Positions 35,801 to 47,320 of a stretch of 64,000 bases of DNA are shown here, piece after piece. Source of the DNA: Herbaspirillum sp. SJZ107 (GTDB lineage: Bacteria > Pseudomonadota > Gammaproteobacteria > Burkholderiales > Burkholderiaceae_D). Positions within the stretch are counted from its first letter, which is position 1. Every line of letters begins with the position of its first letter. The notes under the pieces are model-generated. The model was not told the origin of the DNA, ran no database searches, and saw nothing but the letters and a program-made list of their open reading frames with translations. A program made the position numbers and the translations under genes. The stretch covers positions 1,116,001-1,180,000 of the forward strand of contig NZ_VFNH01000001.1 in NCBI RefSeq assembly GCF_006715485.1, written 5' to 3'.

Positions 35801-38482
35801 TTACTTCGCGGTCATGGCGCCCTTGATGGCCACGCAGCGCTGGTCTTCCTGCAGCGTGTCGAGCAGGGCGCGGCGGGTGCCGGCCGACAGCGCCGTCATG
35901 CCGGTGCTTGCTGCCTGCAGGCGCGCGACACTGGCCGGGGTGCAGGCGGCCGGGATCAGGCTCGGGCCGTAGGACCGCATGTAGACGGTGCCGGCGGCCT
36001 TGTCGAGCTCGGGCAGTTTGGCCAGGCGCTGGGCGGCGCTCTGCTCGGCCAGCGCGCCCTGTTCGGCCGGGTACAGGCTGCCCATCGCCGTGCGTACGCG
36101 CGAGAACGGCAGCTTGGTCTGCAGGTCCTGGATCGTGCCCAGCCATTCGGTCTTGACCGCCGGGTCCGGGCGGCTGACGGTGGCGGCGATCGCGGCGGCG
36201 GCGCCGGTGTCCGACTTGTCGCGCGCCTGCTCGGCTTCCACCAGCGCCGCGGCGCCCGGGTAGCCGTAGCGGTTCAGGCGGCCGATGATGGCCCAGCGCA
36301 GGTCCTGGTTGATGGCCAGGCCGTCGATCGTGGTCTTGCCGTCGAGCAGGGTGGCGAGGCGGTCGAGGCCTTCGCGCGAGCCGACCACGCCGAGATAAGT
36401 GCCGAACCAGCGGCGCTGGAAGTTGTCGTCGCCCTTGGCGGCCACGGCACCTTTCCAGCTCATCTCTTCGAGCTGGCGCGTGGCTTGCGCGGTGTAGGCG
36501 CCGTCGAGGTGCATGCGGTCGAGGTAATGCTTGGACTGCACGACCTTGCCCAGCACGTCGCCCAGCAGCGTGTAGTCCTTCTCGCCCGGCGCATTGGCGA
36601 GCGCGGTGGCGATGAAGTCGTTCAGCGGCAGCTTGGCGTCGCGGACGCCATCCCACAGGCTCTGCCACAGCATGGCGCGCAGCAGCGGATCGTCGACGCC
36701 CTCCATGTGGGCGCGCGCGCTGTCGAACGAGCGCGGGTCCAGCTGCACCTTGACGAAGCCCCAGTCCTCGTAGTTCGGATACACCAGGTCCGGGCAGGCA
36801 GCGCCGACCATGCCCGGCACGGCAGTGCTGGCACCCTTGTAGGTGACCGCCACCTTGCGGTCGAGTTTCAATTGCTCGCCGTCGCGGCGGAACGACGCCA
36901 CCTGCACGCGCTGCTCGCGCAGGGTCGGGAACTCCTGCGGCGCACTCTGCTGCAGCGTGAAGCTGCCGATCTTGCCGCCCGTGCAGGTGTAATTCGCAGT
37001 GATCGTATTCACGCCCGGCTGGTACAGCCATTGCTGGGTCCAGCCCTTCATGTCGCGCCCGGCCGCCTGGCCCAGGCTGCCGATGAAGTCGTCCAGCTTC
37101 GCATTCTTGTACTGGTACTTGACCAGGTAGTTGTGCACGCCCTTGCGGAACACGTCGGCGCCCAGCAGGTGCCGCAGCTGCATCAGGGTCGACGCGCCCT
37201 TCGAGTAGGTGATGGCGTCGATGTTGTCGAAGGCGTTCTGGGTCGACGGCACCGGTACTTCGATCGGGTGGGTGGTGCTGCGCTGGTCCTGGGCATAGGC
37301 GTCCTGCTTGCCGCTGGAGTAGAAGGCGCGCCAGGCGTCCTTGAACTCGGTGGCTTCGGCCGTGGCCAGCGTCCCCATGAAGGAAGCGAAGCTTTCGTTC
37401 AGCCACAGGCCGTTCCACCATTGCATGGTGACCAGGTCGCCGAACCACTGGTGCGCCATCTCGTGCATGATCACGCCGGCCAGGCGCTGGCGCTGCTCGG
37501 CGGTCATCTCGGCCTTGTACATGAAGCCGCGCTCGGCGAAAGTGATGGCACCGGCGTTTTCCATGGCGCCGTACAGGAAATCCGGCACCAGGATCTGGTC
37601 GTACTTCTCGAACTGGTAGGGCACGCCGAAGTAGTCGTCGAAGAAGGCCAGGCCGGCCTTGGTGTACTTGAACCACTCGGCCGGCTTGATCTGCGTCGCC
37701 ACCGACTGGCGCGCGAACAGGCGCATCGGGTATTTGCCGCTGCTGTCTTCCCACATCTTGTAGGGGCCGGCATGCATCGAGAAATTGTAGGGGCTGAGCT
37801 TCTTGGTCCGGGGGAAGGTCCAGCGCTTGGCGGCGCCGTCCGCGCTGACCCTGGTCTCGCGGGTGGTCGAGATCACCGTCCAGTCGGCCGGGGCCGTCAC
37901 GTTGATCTGGTAGGTGCCCTTCAGGTCGGGCTGGTCGAAGGCGGCGAACATCTGGTGCGCCGCCGCCGGCTCGAAGTGCGAGTAGGTATACACGCGGCCA
38001 TCGACCGGATCGACCATGCGGTGCAGGCCTTCGCCGTTGGTGCTGTGCGGGCGCTCGTAGGCGACCGTCACCGTGTTGCGGCCCTTTTTCAGGTCTTGTG
38101 CAGCCAGCGTGATGAACCAGCCATTGTATTGCGGGGTGACGCTCTTGCCGTTCACGGTCAGCGACTTGACGGTGGCCTTGTCGAGGTCGACGGTGAGGGC
38201 CGACGCATTGTCCTTCAGGTCGAACGCCAGGGTCGTGGAGGCGCTGAAATTTTCCTTGCCGGTCAGCGTGAAGTCCAGCACGTAGTCGACGTTCGAGACG
38301 CGTGCCGAACGGGCAGCGGCGTCAAGCTGCGACAGGTAGGCGTTTTCGGCGCGTGGTACGGTCGCTGCGGCGGTGTCGGCGGCAGCGGCAGGCATAGCGG
38401 CGCAGGCCATTGCCGTGGCGGCGGCCAGCGGCAGCAGGCGCAGGGTGAAGGAAGAGCTGAAGGCGAAGCGGGAGCGGTTCAC
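35801..38482 (-). CDS. M1-family zinc aminopeptidase, exported
   Basis: This protein of about 893 residues has a signal peptide ending AMPAAAA. The N-terminal beta-saddle domain is followed by the exopeptidase motif [12 protein letters not shown]. The zinc site is [13 protein letters not shown] with the third ligand in NESFASFM. An ERAP1-C-like helical domain (about 560-890) completes it. It removes N-terminal residues from peptides, probably in the periplasm. GTG 38482 is preferred because AAGGATCACC lies directly upstream and the resulting signal peptide is standard; ATGs at 38515 and 38563 have no ribosome site. Confidence 0.9.
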   Translation of the reverse strand: MNRSRFAFSSSFTLRLLPLAAATAMACAAMPAAAADTAAATVPRAENAYLSQLDAAARSARVSNVDYVLDFTLTGKENFSASTTLAFDLKDNASALTVDLDKATVKSLTVNGKSVTPQYNGWFITLAAQDLKKGRNTVTVAYERPHSTNGEGLHRMVDPVDGRVYTYSHFEPAAAHQMFAAFDQPDLKGTYQINVTAPADWTVISTTRETRVSADGAAKRWTFPRTKKLSPYNFSMHAGPYKMWEDSSGKYPMRLFARQSVATQIKPAEWFKYTKAGLAFFDDYFGVPYQFEKYDQILVPDFLYGAMENAGAITFAERGFMYKAEMTAEQRQRLAGVIMHEMAHQWFGDLVTMQWWNGLWLNESFASFMGTLATAEATEFKDAWRAFYSSGKQDAYAQDQRSTTHPIEVPVPSTQNAFDNIDAITYSKGASTLMQLRHLLGADVFRKGVHNYLVKYQYKNAKLDDFIGSLGQAAGRDMKGWTQQWLYQPGVNTITANYTCTGGKIGSFTLQQSAPQEFPTLREQRVQVASFRRDGEQLKLDRKVAVTYKGASTAVPGMVGAACPDLVYPNYEDWGFVKVQLDPRSFDSARAHMEGVDDPLLRAMLWQSLWDGVRDAKLPLNDFIATALANAPGEKDYTLLGDVLGKVVQSKHYLDRMHLDGAYTAQATRQLEEMSWKGAVAAKGDDNFQRRWFGTYLGVVGSREGLDRLATLLDGKTTIDGLAINQDLRWAIIGRLNRYGYPGAAALVEAEQARDKSDTGAAAAIAATVSRPDPAVKTEWLGTIQDLQTKLPFSRVRTAMGSLYPAEQGALAEQSAAQRLAKLPELDKAAGTVYMRSYGPSLIPAACTPASVARLQAASTGMTALSAGTRRALLDTLQEDQRCVAIKGAMTAK

Positions 38483-38692
38483 GGTGATCCTTGCGGTTCG
38501 ACGATTGAAGACCATGGCCGCGGCTTGTGGCCACGGCCAGAACGAATTGCGCAAGAATATCATGACAGCAATATCAAACGTACCGGTTGCGGCGCCGGTA
38601 CGGGAAATTTTTGCTGGAGGCGGGCTCGATGGAGAAGAAAGCGACTCCGGGCTGTATGTATGCCGGAGCCGCTCTCGGGGGCCGCGCTGGAC

Positions 38693-39757
38693 TCAGGCGT
38701 TGGCTTGCAGCGCCGGGTAGTCGGTATAGCCTTCGGCGCCGGGGGCATAGAAGGTTTCCGGACGGGCCGGGTTCAGTGGCGCATCGGCCCGCAGGCGCGC
38801 AGGCAGGTCGGGATTGGCGATGAACCACTGGCCGAAGGCCACCGCATCGGCGTCGCCGCTGGCGATCAATTGCTCGGCGCTCTCCTTGCTCAGCTTTTCG
38901 TTGGCGATGTAGACCCCGCCGAAGGCTTGCTTGAGGGCCGGGCCGAGGCGGTCGTCGCCGATCGCTTCGCGCGCGCAGATGAAGGCAATGCCGCGCTTGC
39001 CGAGTTCGCGCGCGACGTAGCCGAAGGTCTCGAGCGGGGTCGAATCGCCCATGTCGTGCGAGTCGCGGCGCGGCGCCAGGTGCATGCCGACGCGGTCGGC
39101 GCCCCAGACGTCGATGCAGGCGTCGGTGACTTCCAGCATCAGGCGTGCGCGGTTCTCGATCGAACCGCCATAGATGTCGTCGCGCTGGTTGGTCTTGTCC
39201 TGCAGGAACTGGTCGAGCAGGTAGCCGTTGGCGCCGTGGACTTCGACGCCGTCGAAGCCGGCCTTTTTGGCGTTCTCGGCACCCTTGCGGTAGGCGGCGA
39301 CGACCTCGGCGATTTCATCCAATGCCAGTGCGCGCGGGGTCTCGTAATCCTTCATCGGACGCAGCAGGCTGACGTGGCCGGCCGGCTTGATGGCGGACGG
39401 CGCCACCGGCGCCTGGCCGTCCAGGAACACCGGGTCCGAGATGCGGCCGACGTGCCACAGCTGCAGCACGATGCGGCCGCCGGCGCGGTGCACGGCCTCG
39501 GTGACCAGCTTCCAGCCTTCGACCTGCTCGTCGGACCAGATACCCGGGGTGTCGGCATAGCCCACGCCCATCGGCGTGACCGAGGTCGCTTCCGACAGGA
39601 TCAGGCCGGCCGAGGCTCGCTGCTCGTAGTACTGGGCCATCAGGGCATTCGGCACGCGGCCGCCGCCGCCGGCGCGGGCACGGGTCAGCGGGGCCATGAC
39701 GATGCGGTTCGGCAGGCGCAGGGCGCCGATCTGGATCGGGTCGAACAATGTGCTCAT
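38693..39757 (-). CDS. Old Yellow Enzyme-type alkene reductase
   Basis: This 354-residue FMN-dependent reductase of the NemA/OYE family begins [26 protein letters not shown]. The substrate-binding His/Asn pair is in [17 protein letters not shown], and [13 protein letters not shown] is diagnostic. It reduces activated C=C bonds, nitrate esters or nitroaromatics with NADPH. It lies divergent from the SMR exporter gene. Confidence 0.92.
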   Translation of the reverse strand: MSTLFDPIQIGALRLPNRIVMAPLTRARAGGGGRVPNALMAQYYEQRASAGLILSEATSVTPMGVGYADTPGIWSDEQVEGWKLVTEAVHRAGGRIVLQLWHVGRISDPVFLDGQAPVAPSAIKPAGHVSLLRPMKDYETPRALALDEIAEVVAAYRKGAENAKKAGFDGVEVHGANGYLLDQFLQDKTNQRDDIYGGSIENRARLMLEVTDACIDVWGADRVGMHLAPRRDSHDMGDSTPLETFGYVARELGKRGIAFICAREAIGDDRLGPALKQAFGGVYIANEKLSKESAEQLIASGDADAVAFGQWFIANPDLPARLRADAPLNPARPETFYAPGAEGYTDYPALQANA

Positions 39758-39892
39758 CGATATTCCTGTAGTCGGTATGAATGGCTGGCCATCTTAAGCC
39801 AAGCGCGCGATTCCTGCCGGCGGCCGGCCATTTTGCCGGTGCTATACTCGGCGGCCCATCATGGGACAAGGAAAGACAAGCAAGGACATGGA

Positions 39893-40213
39893 ATGAACTG
39901 GATCGTCTTGATCGTCGCCGGGCTGCTGGAAGTGGCCTGGGCCGTCGGCCTGAAGCACACGGCCGGCTTTACCCGGCTGTGGCCGTCGGTATTCACGCTG
40001 GCGACGATGGCCGGCAGCGTCGGCATGCTGGGCCTGGCGCTGCGCACTTTGCCGCTGGGCACGGCCTATGCGGTGTGGACCGGCATCGGCACCGTCGGCA
40101 CTGCGGTGTTCGGCATGGCGGTGATGGGCGAACCGGCCGGCGCGCTGCGCCTGCTGTCGATCGGCCTGATCGTGGCCGGCATCGTCGGCCTCAAGCTCTT
40201 GAGCCCGGCCTGA
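39893..40213 (+). CDS. SMR-family exporter, Gdx/SugE type
   Basis: This 106-residue four-helix protein starts [20 protein letters not shown], with the essential membrane Glu at residue 13 and the Gdx-type [17 protein letters not shown] motif. This subgroup exports guanidinium, or quaternary ammonium compounds in SugE relatives, in exchange for protons. CAAGGACATGGA precedes the ATG. I looked for a guanidine riboswitch upstream and see none. Confidence 0.9.
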   Translation: MNWIVLIVAGLLEVAWAVGLKHTAGFTRLWPSVFTLATMAGSVGMLGLALRTLPLGTAYAVWTGIGTVGTAVFGMAVMGEPAGALRLLSIGLIVAGIVGLKLLSPA

Positions 40214-40345
40214 TCCGGCCAGCCTCATTGTCCTCCTGGGCCGCCGACCGCGCACACATTTGCGCTGTGTCGTTCGTGGCGCTTTCATGCGGGGTGAATA
40301 TACGGTCTGCTCAGCCGCACTTGCGGCCCACGACCGGAGATTCGG

Positions 40346-41451
<1,106 letters not shown>

Positions 41452-41455
<4 letters not shown>

Positions 41456-43122
41456 GGCCGCCGGGGCAGGACGGTGAGCAGGGCAGCCACGCGTCGGTGA
41501 CGACGGCGCCGGCGCACGGCGATGGCCGGGCTGCCACGCTGCCGGCCAGCGTCGCCGCGCATCTGCTGCCGCTGCTGGCGCTCGCACTCGCGGTGCTGGC
41601 CAGCCTGTTCCTCGGGCTGGGGACGGTGCCGCTGTTCGATGTCGACGAAGGTGCATTCAGCGAAGCCACGCGCGAAATGCTGGCGCGCGGCGACTACGTG
41701 TCGACCTGGCTCAACGGCGCGCCGCGGTTCGACAAGCCGATCCTGATCTACTGGCTGCAGGCCGCTTCGGTCACGCTGTTCGGCATGGACGAATTCGCGC
41801 TCCGCCTGCCGTCCGCGCTGGCGGCGACGGCCTGGATCGGCGCCATCGCCGTCTTTGCGCGCACCCGTTTCGAGGGCGCCGACGACCCCGGCACCGGCTA
41901 CGCCGCCGCCTTCATCGCCGCCACCACGGCCGGCGTCGGCGTGATCGGGCGCGGCGCCATCGCCGATGCGCTGCTGAACCTGTTCCTGGCGCTGGCCATG
42001 TTCGACATCATGCGTTACGCGACGGACGGGCAGGCCGCCCAGCGCCGCCGCGTCTACCTGTGGATCGGACTGGGCCTGCTGACCAAGGGACCGGTGGCCC
42101 TGCTGGTGCCGGGCGCCGCCAGCTGCCTCGGTTTCGCCTTGCAGGGCCGCTTGGCCGCATGGTGGCGCGCGCTGCGCGATCCGCTCGGCTGGGCGATCCT
42201 GCTGGCGGTGGCGGCACCCTGGTACCTGCTGGAATATGCGCGGCGCGGCGACGCCTTCCTGGCGGGCTTCTTCATGCGCCACAACGTCGAACGCTTCATG
42301 GCACCGTTGCAGGGCCATGGCGGCGGCATCCTGTATTACCTGCCGGCGCTGCTGCTGATCCTGCTGCCCTGGTGCGGCCTGCTGCTGGCCACCGTGCCCG
42401 CCATGTTCCGCGCCGTGCTGCCCGCGCTGCGCCGGCGGCGCATGGCGTCCGACGATGCCTTCCTGTGGAGCTGGTTCCTGTTCGTGTTCGCCTTCTTTTC
42501 GCTGGCCGGCACCAAGCTGCCGCACTACCTGCTGTATGGCGTGACGCCGCTGTTCATCCTGATGGCGCGCGCGCGCCGGGCGCCGCATCCGGCCTGGCTG
42601 GTGCTGGCGCCGCCGCTGCTGATGCTGGCCGCGGTGGCGGCGCTGCCGTACGCGCTCGAGCGGCTGGCGCCCGGCATCGGCAACACCTACATGCGCGAGG
42701 CGCTTGGACGGGGCGAGGTGTTCGGCGGCGCCTGGCGCGCCGTCGCCGGGCTGCTGCTGGGCGCCGCACTGGGGCTGGCGCTGTGGCGCGGCGCCGCCTT
42801 GTGGCTGCGGCTGGCCACGACCAGCCTGCTGTGCGCAGGCGCCCTCGGCGGCCTGCTGCTGCCCGCGGTCGGCGAACTGCAGCAGGGGCCGCTGAAGGAA
42901 GCGGCGCAACTGGCCCGGCGCGAGGGGTGGGACGTGCAGCGCTGGCGCATCGACGCGCCGAGCTTTTCGGTCTACCGCGCTGCGGTCACGCCGTCGACCC
43001 CGGCGCCGCATGCCGGCCAGGTGATCCTCACCCGCAGCGACGCGCTGCACACGCCGCAACTGGCGGGTGCGCAGATCCTGTACCGCAAGGGCGGCATCGT
43101 GCTGCTGCGCGTGCGCAACTAG
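41452..43122 (+). CDS. ArnT-like GT39-family glycosyltransferase
   Basis: This 556-residue polytopic protein has the first periplasmic loop VPLFDVDEGAFSEATREML, with the acidic D-E catalytic signature of ArnT/PMT enzymes, then APRFDKPILIYWLQA and about 12 membrane helices. It should transfer a polyprenyl-phosphate-linked sugar to lipid A or another envelope acceptor on the periplasmic face. The ATG at 41452 overlaps the GT2 stop (ATGA). Confidence 0.87.
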
Positions 43123-43129
43123 GCCCGTC

Positions 43130-44059
43130 ATGCGCCCACCCCTCCATCCAGCCTGGGTCTGGCTGCCGCCCGCCGCAGCCCTGGCGGCGTTGGCCGCGAT
43201 CGTGGCCAGCGGCAGCAATCACGCGCTGTTCCTGCTGTTGAACCATGCCGGCGGCGTGCTGGGCCAACCGGTCTGGCTGCGGCTGACGATGTTCGGCGAC
43301 GGCGCCATTGCGATGGTGCTGGTCCTGCCCAGCATCCGGCGCGCGCCGCACTGTTTCTGGGCGGCGCTCGCGGCGGCGGTCTTCGCCGGACTCTGGACCC
43401 AGGTCACCAAGCAGTTCATCGACGTGCCGCGGCCGCTCGCGGTATTCGGCGCCGGCGAGTTCTTCCACGCGGGCCCGGCCTACCGCCAGGTGTCGTTTCC
43501 GTCCGGGCACGCGGCGGCGGCGTTCGCGATTGCCGGCATCGGCATCATGGGCCTGGCCCGGCATACGCTGGTGCGCGCGCTGCTGCTGACGATGGCGGTG
43601 CTGGTGAGCCTGTCGCGCATCATGGTCGGCGTGCACTGGCCGGTCGACATCCTGTGGGGCATGATCGGTGGCTGGGTCGGCGCCTGGTCCGGCCTGGCGC
43701 TGCACGGGCGTTGCGGCTGGCGCACCTCCGGCATCGGCGGCCTGCTGGCCGGATTGCTGCTGCTCGGCATGGCGGCAGGGCTGCTGGTCAGCCACCACAT
43801 GCACATCCCCGCAGTGATGCCGCTGCAGCGTACCGTCGCCGGCGCTTGCCTGCTGTGGGGAGCTTGGGAAATCGCGGCGATGCTGCCCTGGCGGGGCTGG
43901 CGCTGGCCGCTGACCGGGCGCGGCCGCGAACAGCCCGGCGAGCGTGGCGCCGAGCCTGCGCCCGAACGGCCGGTCGAGCGCACCGATGAGCATGCGGCGG
44001 AGCACAGCGCCGATGCCGCCAGGCCGGTGGCGATCAACAGGAGTGCTTCGGATGGATAA
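43130..44059 (+). CDS. PAP2-family membrane phosphatase
   Basis: This 309-residue protein has the complete acid-phosphatase triad of motifs: K-x6-R-P (KQFIDVPRP), SFPSGHAAA and SRIMVGVHWPVDILWG, plus six membrane helices. The C-terminal 50 residues are polar and Glu/Arg-rich. In this cluster it may recycle undecaprenyl pyrophosphate or remove a lipid A phosphate. It starts 7 nt after the GT39 stop and overlaps the next gene by 8 nt. Confidence 0.87.
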   Translation: MRPPLHPAWVWLPPAAALAALAAIVASGSNHALFLLLNHAGGVLGQPVWLRLTMFGDGAIAMVLVLPSIRRAPHCFWAALAAAVFAGLWTQVTKQFIDVPRPLAVFGAGEFFHAGPAYRQVSFPSGHAAAAFAIAGIGIMGLARHTLVRALLLTMAVLVSLSRIMVGVHWPVDILWGMIGGWVGAWSGLALHGRCGWRTSGIGGLLAGLLLLGMAAGLLVSHHMHIPAVMPLQRTVAGACLLWGAWEIAAMLPWRGWRWPLTGRGREQPGERGAEPAPERPVERTDEHAAEHSADAARPVAINRSASDG

Positions 44060-44339
44060 GGAAGGGTGGTGGCTGGTGGTCGGCTTCGGCGGGCAGGCCC
44101 TGTTCATGGCACGTTTCGTGCTGCAGTGGTTGACGAGCGAGCGTGAGCGGCGCAGCGTGATTCCGGTGTCGTTCTGGTACCTGAGCATCCTGGGGGCGCT
44201 GGTGCTGCTGGCCTATGCCGTGCACCGGCACGATCCGGTATTCGTCGTCGGCCAGGCGCTCGGCGTGGGGATTTACCTGCGCAACCTGCAGCTCATACGG
44301 GGTGAGCGGGAAGCCTCACGAAATGTCACCTCATCTTGA
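44052..44339 (+). CDS. Lipid-A-disaccharide-synthase N-terminal-domain-like membrane protein
   Basis: This 95-residue protein matches the stand-alone LAB_N family (VVGFGGQALFMARFVLQW, PVSFWYLSILGALVLLAYA), with three membrane helices. Members are often linked to polyprenyl-sugar glycosyltransferases and may flip or channel the lipid-linked sugar. AGGAGTGCTTCGG precedes the ATG, and it overlaps the phosphatase gene. It ends the glycosylation cluster. Confidence 0.82.
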   Translation: MDKEGWWLVVGFGGQALFMARFVLQWLTSERERRSVIPVSFWYLSILGALVLLAYAVHRHDPVFVVGQALGVGIYLRNLQLIRGEREASRNVTSS

Positions 44340-44363
44340 CATTGTTTTACCAAACTTTACAGT
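44336..44363 (+). promoter_or_regulatory. Sigma-70-type promoter for the leader ORF and GT9 gene
   Basis: TTGACA (44336-44341) and TACAGT (44358-44363) are spaced by 16 nt, overlapping the stop of the preceding gene. The following 60 nt are AT-rich compared with the surroundings. Confidence 0.6.
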
Positions 44364-44430
44364 GGCCGTGTATTTTTTAGCGCTGTTGAACAATAGAATT
44401 TGCCATCGCTTTTCAGCTCATGGAGGTCCT

Positions 44431-44484
44431 ATGGTGTTCTGTGCCGTTCCCGTCGTTTTTCTCACGAAAGGCGCCAGCTCATGA
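44431..44484 (+). CDS. 17-codon leader ORF overlapping the GT9 gene
   Basis: ATG 44431 is preceded by GGAGG four bases upstream, a strong ribosome site. The peptide MVFCAVPVVFLTKGASS ends at a TGA that overlaps the ATG of the glycosyltransferase gene (ATGA at 44481-44484). It is therefore likely to be translated and to couple ribosomes to the downstream start. No run of a single amino acid suggests classic attenuation. Confidence 0.55.
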   Translation: MVFCAVPVVFLTKGASS

Positions 44485-45773
44485 AACCATTGCGCTCTCA
44501 AGCGGTCGAAATTGGTGCGCGCTGGCGTCCGAACGGGGCATTCCTCCGTGCCCCCGCCTCGGGCAAAAACAGTCCCGTTGCCGACACCGCCTGGAAAGCC
44601 GAACCGTCCATGCCCGTCCAGATGCCATTGATCCCGCCGGAGCGGCTGGCGCAGGCCGGCAAGATCCTGTTCATCGCACACCTGGCGCTGGGCGACTTCA
44701 CCTATCTGCAAAGCTGTTTCCGCGCGCTTGCGGCGGCCTATCCGCAGCTCGAGATCCACCTGTGGGTCGACGAGCGCCGCCGCACCGCCAACGCAGCCGA
44801 ATGGCCGCACCTCAGGAAATACGCGCTGTACGACTGGCTGGCCGAGTGTCCGTTCATCGCCAGGGTCTACAACGAGACCTACAGCCCGGCGTTGTTCGCG
44901 CAGTCCCTGGCCGCCGCGCAACGGGAAGATTATCCACTGGTGGTATCGCTGGCCGTGCTCGAGCGCCATAAATACGCGACCCTGGCGCGCAAGATCAGCC
45001 GTCGTGGTTTCGTGGTCGGACAAAAGAAACGGGTGCGTCCTTACGATGTGATGAAATACCTGATCTATCGCAAGTTGGACGCCAGTATCCCTGCCTACAC
45101 CGCGGCATCGCATCGCGACCAGCATATCAGCGACATCTACGCCGGCTGGTTCACCCAGCTGTTCGGCATGGACATTCCTGCGCGCGCGCGTTTCCCGGTG
45201 CTCGATATCGGCGCGCACTGGATGCGTTATGCGCACGAACAGTTCGTGGCCTGGGGTTTCCGCCAGGCGCAAGGCCAGGGCCCTGGTCAGGGCGCCCGGC
45301 CGCCCGCCAGGGTGGTATTCCTGAATGCATTCTCCAAGTGCGCCGAGCGCAGCTGGCCGCTGGAGCGCATCATCGGCCTGATCCGCACGATGCGTTGCGA
45401 TCCGGCCTGGGGCGACAGCGGCTTCGTGGTCAACGTCGTGCCCGAGGAGCTGGCGCGGGCGCGGGCGCTGTTCGATGCCGAGGGATTGGCGCATACCCAT
45501 CTGTTCAGCGCGGAAGACAATTTCTTCCAGCTGCCCGCCATCCTCAGCCTGTGCGACCTGGTGATCTCGGTCGAGACGGCGGTCATGCACCTGGCAAACG
45601 CCGTACATGTGCCGGTGATCGCCCTGATGCGCCAGAAAAATCCCGAGTGGGCGCCGATCGACAAGGACAACAGCATCGTCATCACGGCGGCTGGCCGCGA
45701 TGACTGGGTCGACCGCATCGGCGTCCAGGACGTGATGGCGGTGCTGGCGCAGCCTGTCGCCGACCACGCCTGA
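44481..45773 (+). CDS. GT9-family (heptosyltransferase-like) glycosyltransferase
   Basis: This protein has about 430 residues. After a basic N-terminal extension of roughly 60 residues, the GT-B fold begins KILFIAHLALGDFTYLQSCF. The C-terminal half has VFLNAFSKCAERSWP and the GT9 signature CDLVISVETAVMHLANAV. It probably adds heptose or a related sugar to lipopolysaccharide core at the cytoplasmic face. Its ATG overlaps the leader ORF stop; a weaker AAAGG lies 8 nt upstream. The Met at 44610 would remove the extension. Confidence 0.83.
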   Translation: MKPLRSQAVEIGARWRPNGAFLRAPASGKNSPVADTAWKAEPSMPVQMPLIPPERLAQAGKILFIAHLALGDFTYLQSCFRALAAAYPQLEIHLWVDERRRTANAAEWPHLRKYALYDWLAECPFIARVYNETYSPALFAQSLAAAQREDYPLVVSLAVLERHKYATLARKISRRGFVVGQKKRVRPYDVMKYLIYRKLDASIPAYTAASHRDQHISDIYAGWFTQLFGMDIPARARFPVLDIGAHWMRYAHEQFVAWGFRQAQGQGPGQGARPPARVVFLNAFSKCAERSWPLERIIGLIRTMRCDPAWGDSGFVVNVVPEELARARALFDAEGLAHTHLFSAEDNFFQLPAILSLCDLVISVETAVMHLANAVHVPVIALMRQKNPEWAPIDKDNSIVITAAGRDDWVDRIGVQDVMAVLAQPVADHA

Positions 45774-45883
45774 GTCAAGCGAAAACGGGGCGGGGCGCCG
45801 CCGGGGTATCATGGGGCGACGAAGCATTGACCTGACGCCTGCCCGGCTTGTGCCGGCGTCCACCGGATGTGAAAGGACTGCAG

Positions 45884-46192
45884 ATGACGACGATGACCGG
45901 CAGCCGCGACGCCAGGCTGCGCCAGACTGCGGGCAAGCGGGTAGGGCGGGTCCTGTGGGTGACCGCCGCGATGCTGCTGGTGCCCGCGGTGGCGATGCGC
46001 TTTACCGCCGAGGTGAAGTGGGGGCCAATGGATTTCGCCGTCGCCGCCGTGCTGCTGGCCGGGACCGGCCTGGTCTACGAGCTGGCGGTCCAGCGCATCG
46101 GCAACCGCACCCACCGCATCGTCGGCGGGCTGGCGCTGGCGGGCGCGCTGCTGCTGGCGTGGGCCGAACTTGCGGTCGGCGTGTTCCACTGA
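45884..46192 (+). CDS. Small membrane protein of unknown function
   Basis: This 102-residue protein has three hydrophobic helices (about 25-40, 50-68 and 78-97). Its sequence (WGPMDFAVAAVLLAGTGLVYELAV) is common in proteobacterial hypothetical membrane proteins, but I cannot name a function. AAAGGA lies upstream of the ATG at 45884. Confidence 0.65.
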   Translation: MTTMTGSRDARLRQTAGKRVGRVLWVTAAMLLVPAVAMRFTAEVKWGPMDFAVAAVLLAGTGLVYELAVQRIGNRTHRIVGGLALAGALLLAWAELAVGVFH

Positions 46193-46208
46193 GCGCTGCC
46201 CGCCGGCT

Positions 46209-47192
46209 TTACTCCTGTCCGAACGACGGATTCGGCCGCGTCATGTAATACCATTCCTGGTTCGGACCGGCATTCGTGTCCGGGAACAGGATACGGCCCG
46301 CGAACTCGGCCAGCACCGGCGTGCCGTCGGCACGCACGCCGATCTGTTCGCCTTCGGCGACCGGATCGAAACTGGCCCATGTACGCGTAAAGCGGTCGCC
46401 GGCGTCGAGCTTGTCGTGCACCACCACCATCTGCAGCGCTTCCATCTCCTCGAACGGCACCGGCGCCGGCGCCGGCGCGTCGATCAGTCCAAGGAAGGCG
46501 AGCGTGTTCATGATGGCGCGGTAGGCCACCTCCGGCGCCTGCGGATCGAGGTGCTGGCCGCATTCCAGCGTCAGGGCATAGCCGCCGGTGCTGCGCATGT
46601 ATTCGGTGGTACCGACGCCGTAGCGCAGCACGGTTTCCAGCTCAGACGCACTGGATGACGCCGCGCGCGAACGGCGCTGCACGCCGCCGCCGTAGGCTGC
46701 CATCCAGCCGGTGACGAAGCGGCGCACACCCAGGCGCCGCGCCAGCGCGCGTTCTTGGCGCATGTGGCGGAACGGTTCGAGCGGACCGTCGTTGTCGGCC
46801 GGGCCGACCATCACGAAGGGTTCGCCGTGGGCCGCATTGAAGGAATGCAGGTCGAGCAGCACGTCGTGCCGGGCCAGCAGCGGGCACAGCCAGTTGGCGA
46901 CGCGGTCTTCGAAGTCCTGCGGATCGGCTTTCGGGAACAGGTCGCGGTTCAGGTTGCGGTCGCCGGAGCGGGTATTCCTGGCGTACGCCAGCGGATTGAC
47001 GATCGGGACAAAGGTGACGCTGCCGGCGCCGATGTGCAGGCGGCCGGCATCGAGTTCCGCCATCACCCGGCCGATGGCCTGGGTGCCGCAGACTTCGTTG
47101 CCATGCGTCGCCCCCATGATGATGACGCGCGGGCCTTGCCCGAGGCCGGTATAGGTGACGGATTTGAATTGCAGCGTGCTGGCGGAAGTCAT
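46209..47192 (-). CDS. Succinylglutamate desuccinylase/aspartoacylase-family metallohydrolase
   Basis: This protein of about 327 residues has an M14-like fold. The zinc ligands are H and E in MGATHGNEVCG and H in LLDLHSFNAAHG; the catalytic Glu is probably in LTLECGQHLD. It should cleave an N-acyl amino acid. It is not in an arginine catabolic cluster, so the substrate remains open. The start at 47192 is preferred over 47225, but no clear ribosome site is seen for either. Confidence 0.83.
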   Translation of the reverse strand: MTSASTLQFKSVTYTGLGQGPRVIIMGATHGNEVCGTQAIGRVMAELDAGRLHIGAGSVTFVPIVNPLAYARNTRSGDRNLNRDLFPKADPQDFEDRVANWLCPLLARHDVLLDLHSFNAAHGEPFVMVGPADNDGPLEPFRHMRQERALARRLGVRRFVTGWMAAYGGGVQRRSRAASSSASELETVLRYGVGTTEYMRSTGGYALTLECGQHLDPQAPEVAYRAIMNTLAFLGLIDAPAPAPVPFEEMEALQMVVVHDKLDAGDRFTRTWASFDPVAEGEQIGVRADGTPVLAEFAGRILFPDTNAGPNQEWYYMTRPNPSFGQE

Positions 47193-47320
47193 GCGATGGT
47201 GGTCCAGGGATGTCGATCCAGCCATTTTAGCGGCAAATCCCGGCGCAACCCTGGCTGCTGCGGCCGGCGCATGGCATGATCCGGGTTTTGTCGACGACAG
47301 GCCACCATGAACGGCACTTC

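Noticed and set aside
39758..39892. Guanidine riboswitch upstream of the Gdx/SugE-type gene
   Set aside because: Searched for because many gdx genes carry one, but no ykkC-like fold or paired ACG-loop hairpins are visible in the 135-bp gap.
36485..40213. 1242-codon open frame on the plus strand
   Set aside because: It runs antisense to the M1 aminopeptidase and Old Yellow Enzyme genes, with no domain-like sequence before its last 106 codons, which are the SMR exporter.
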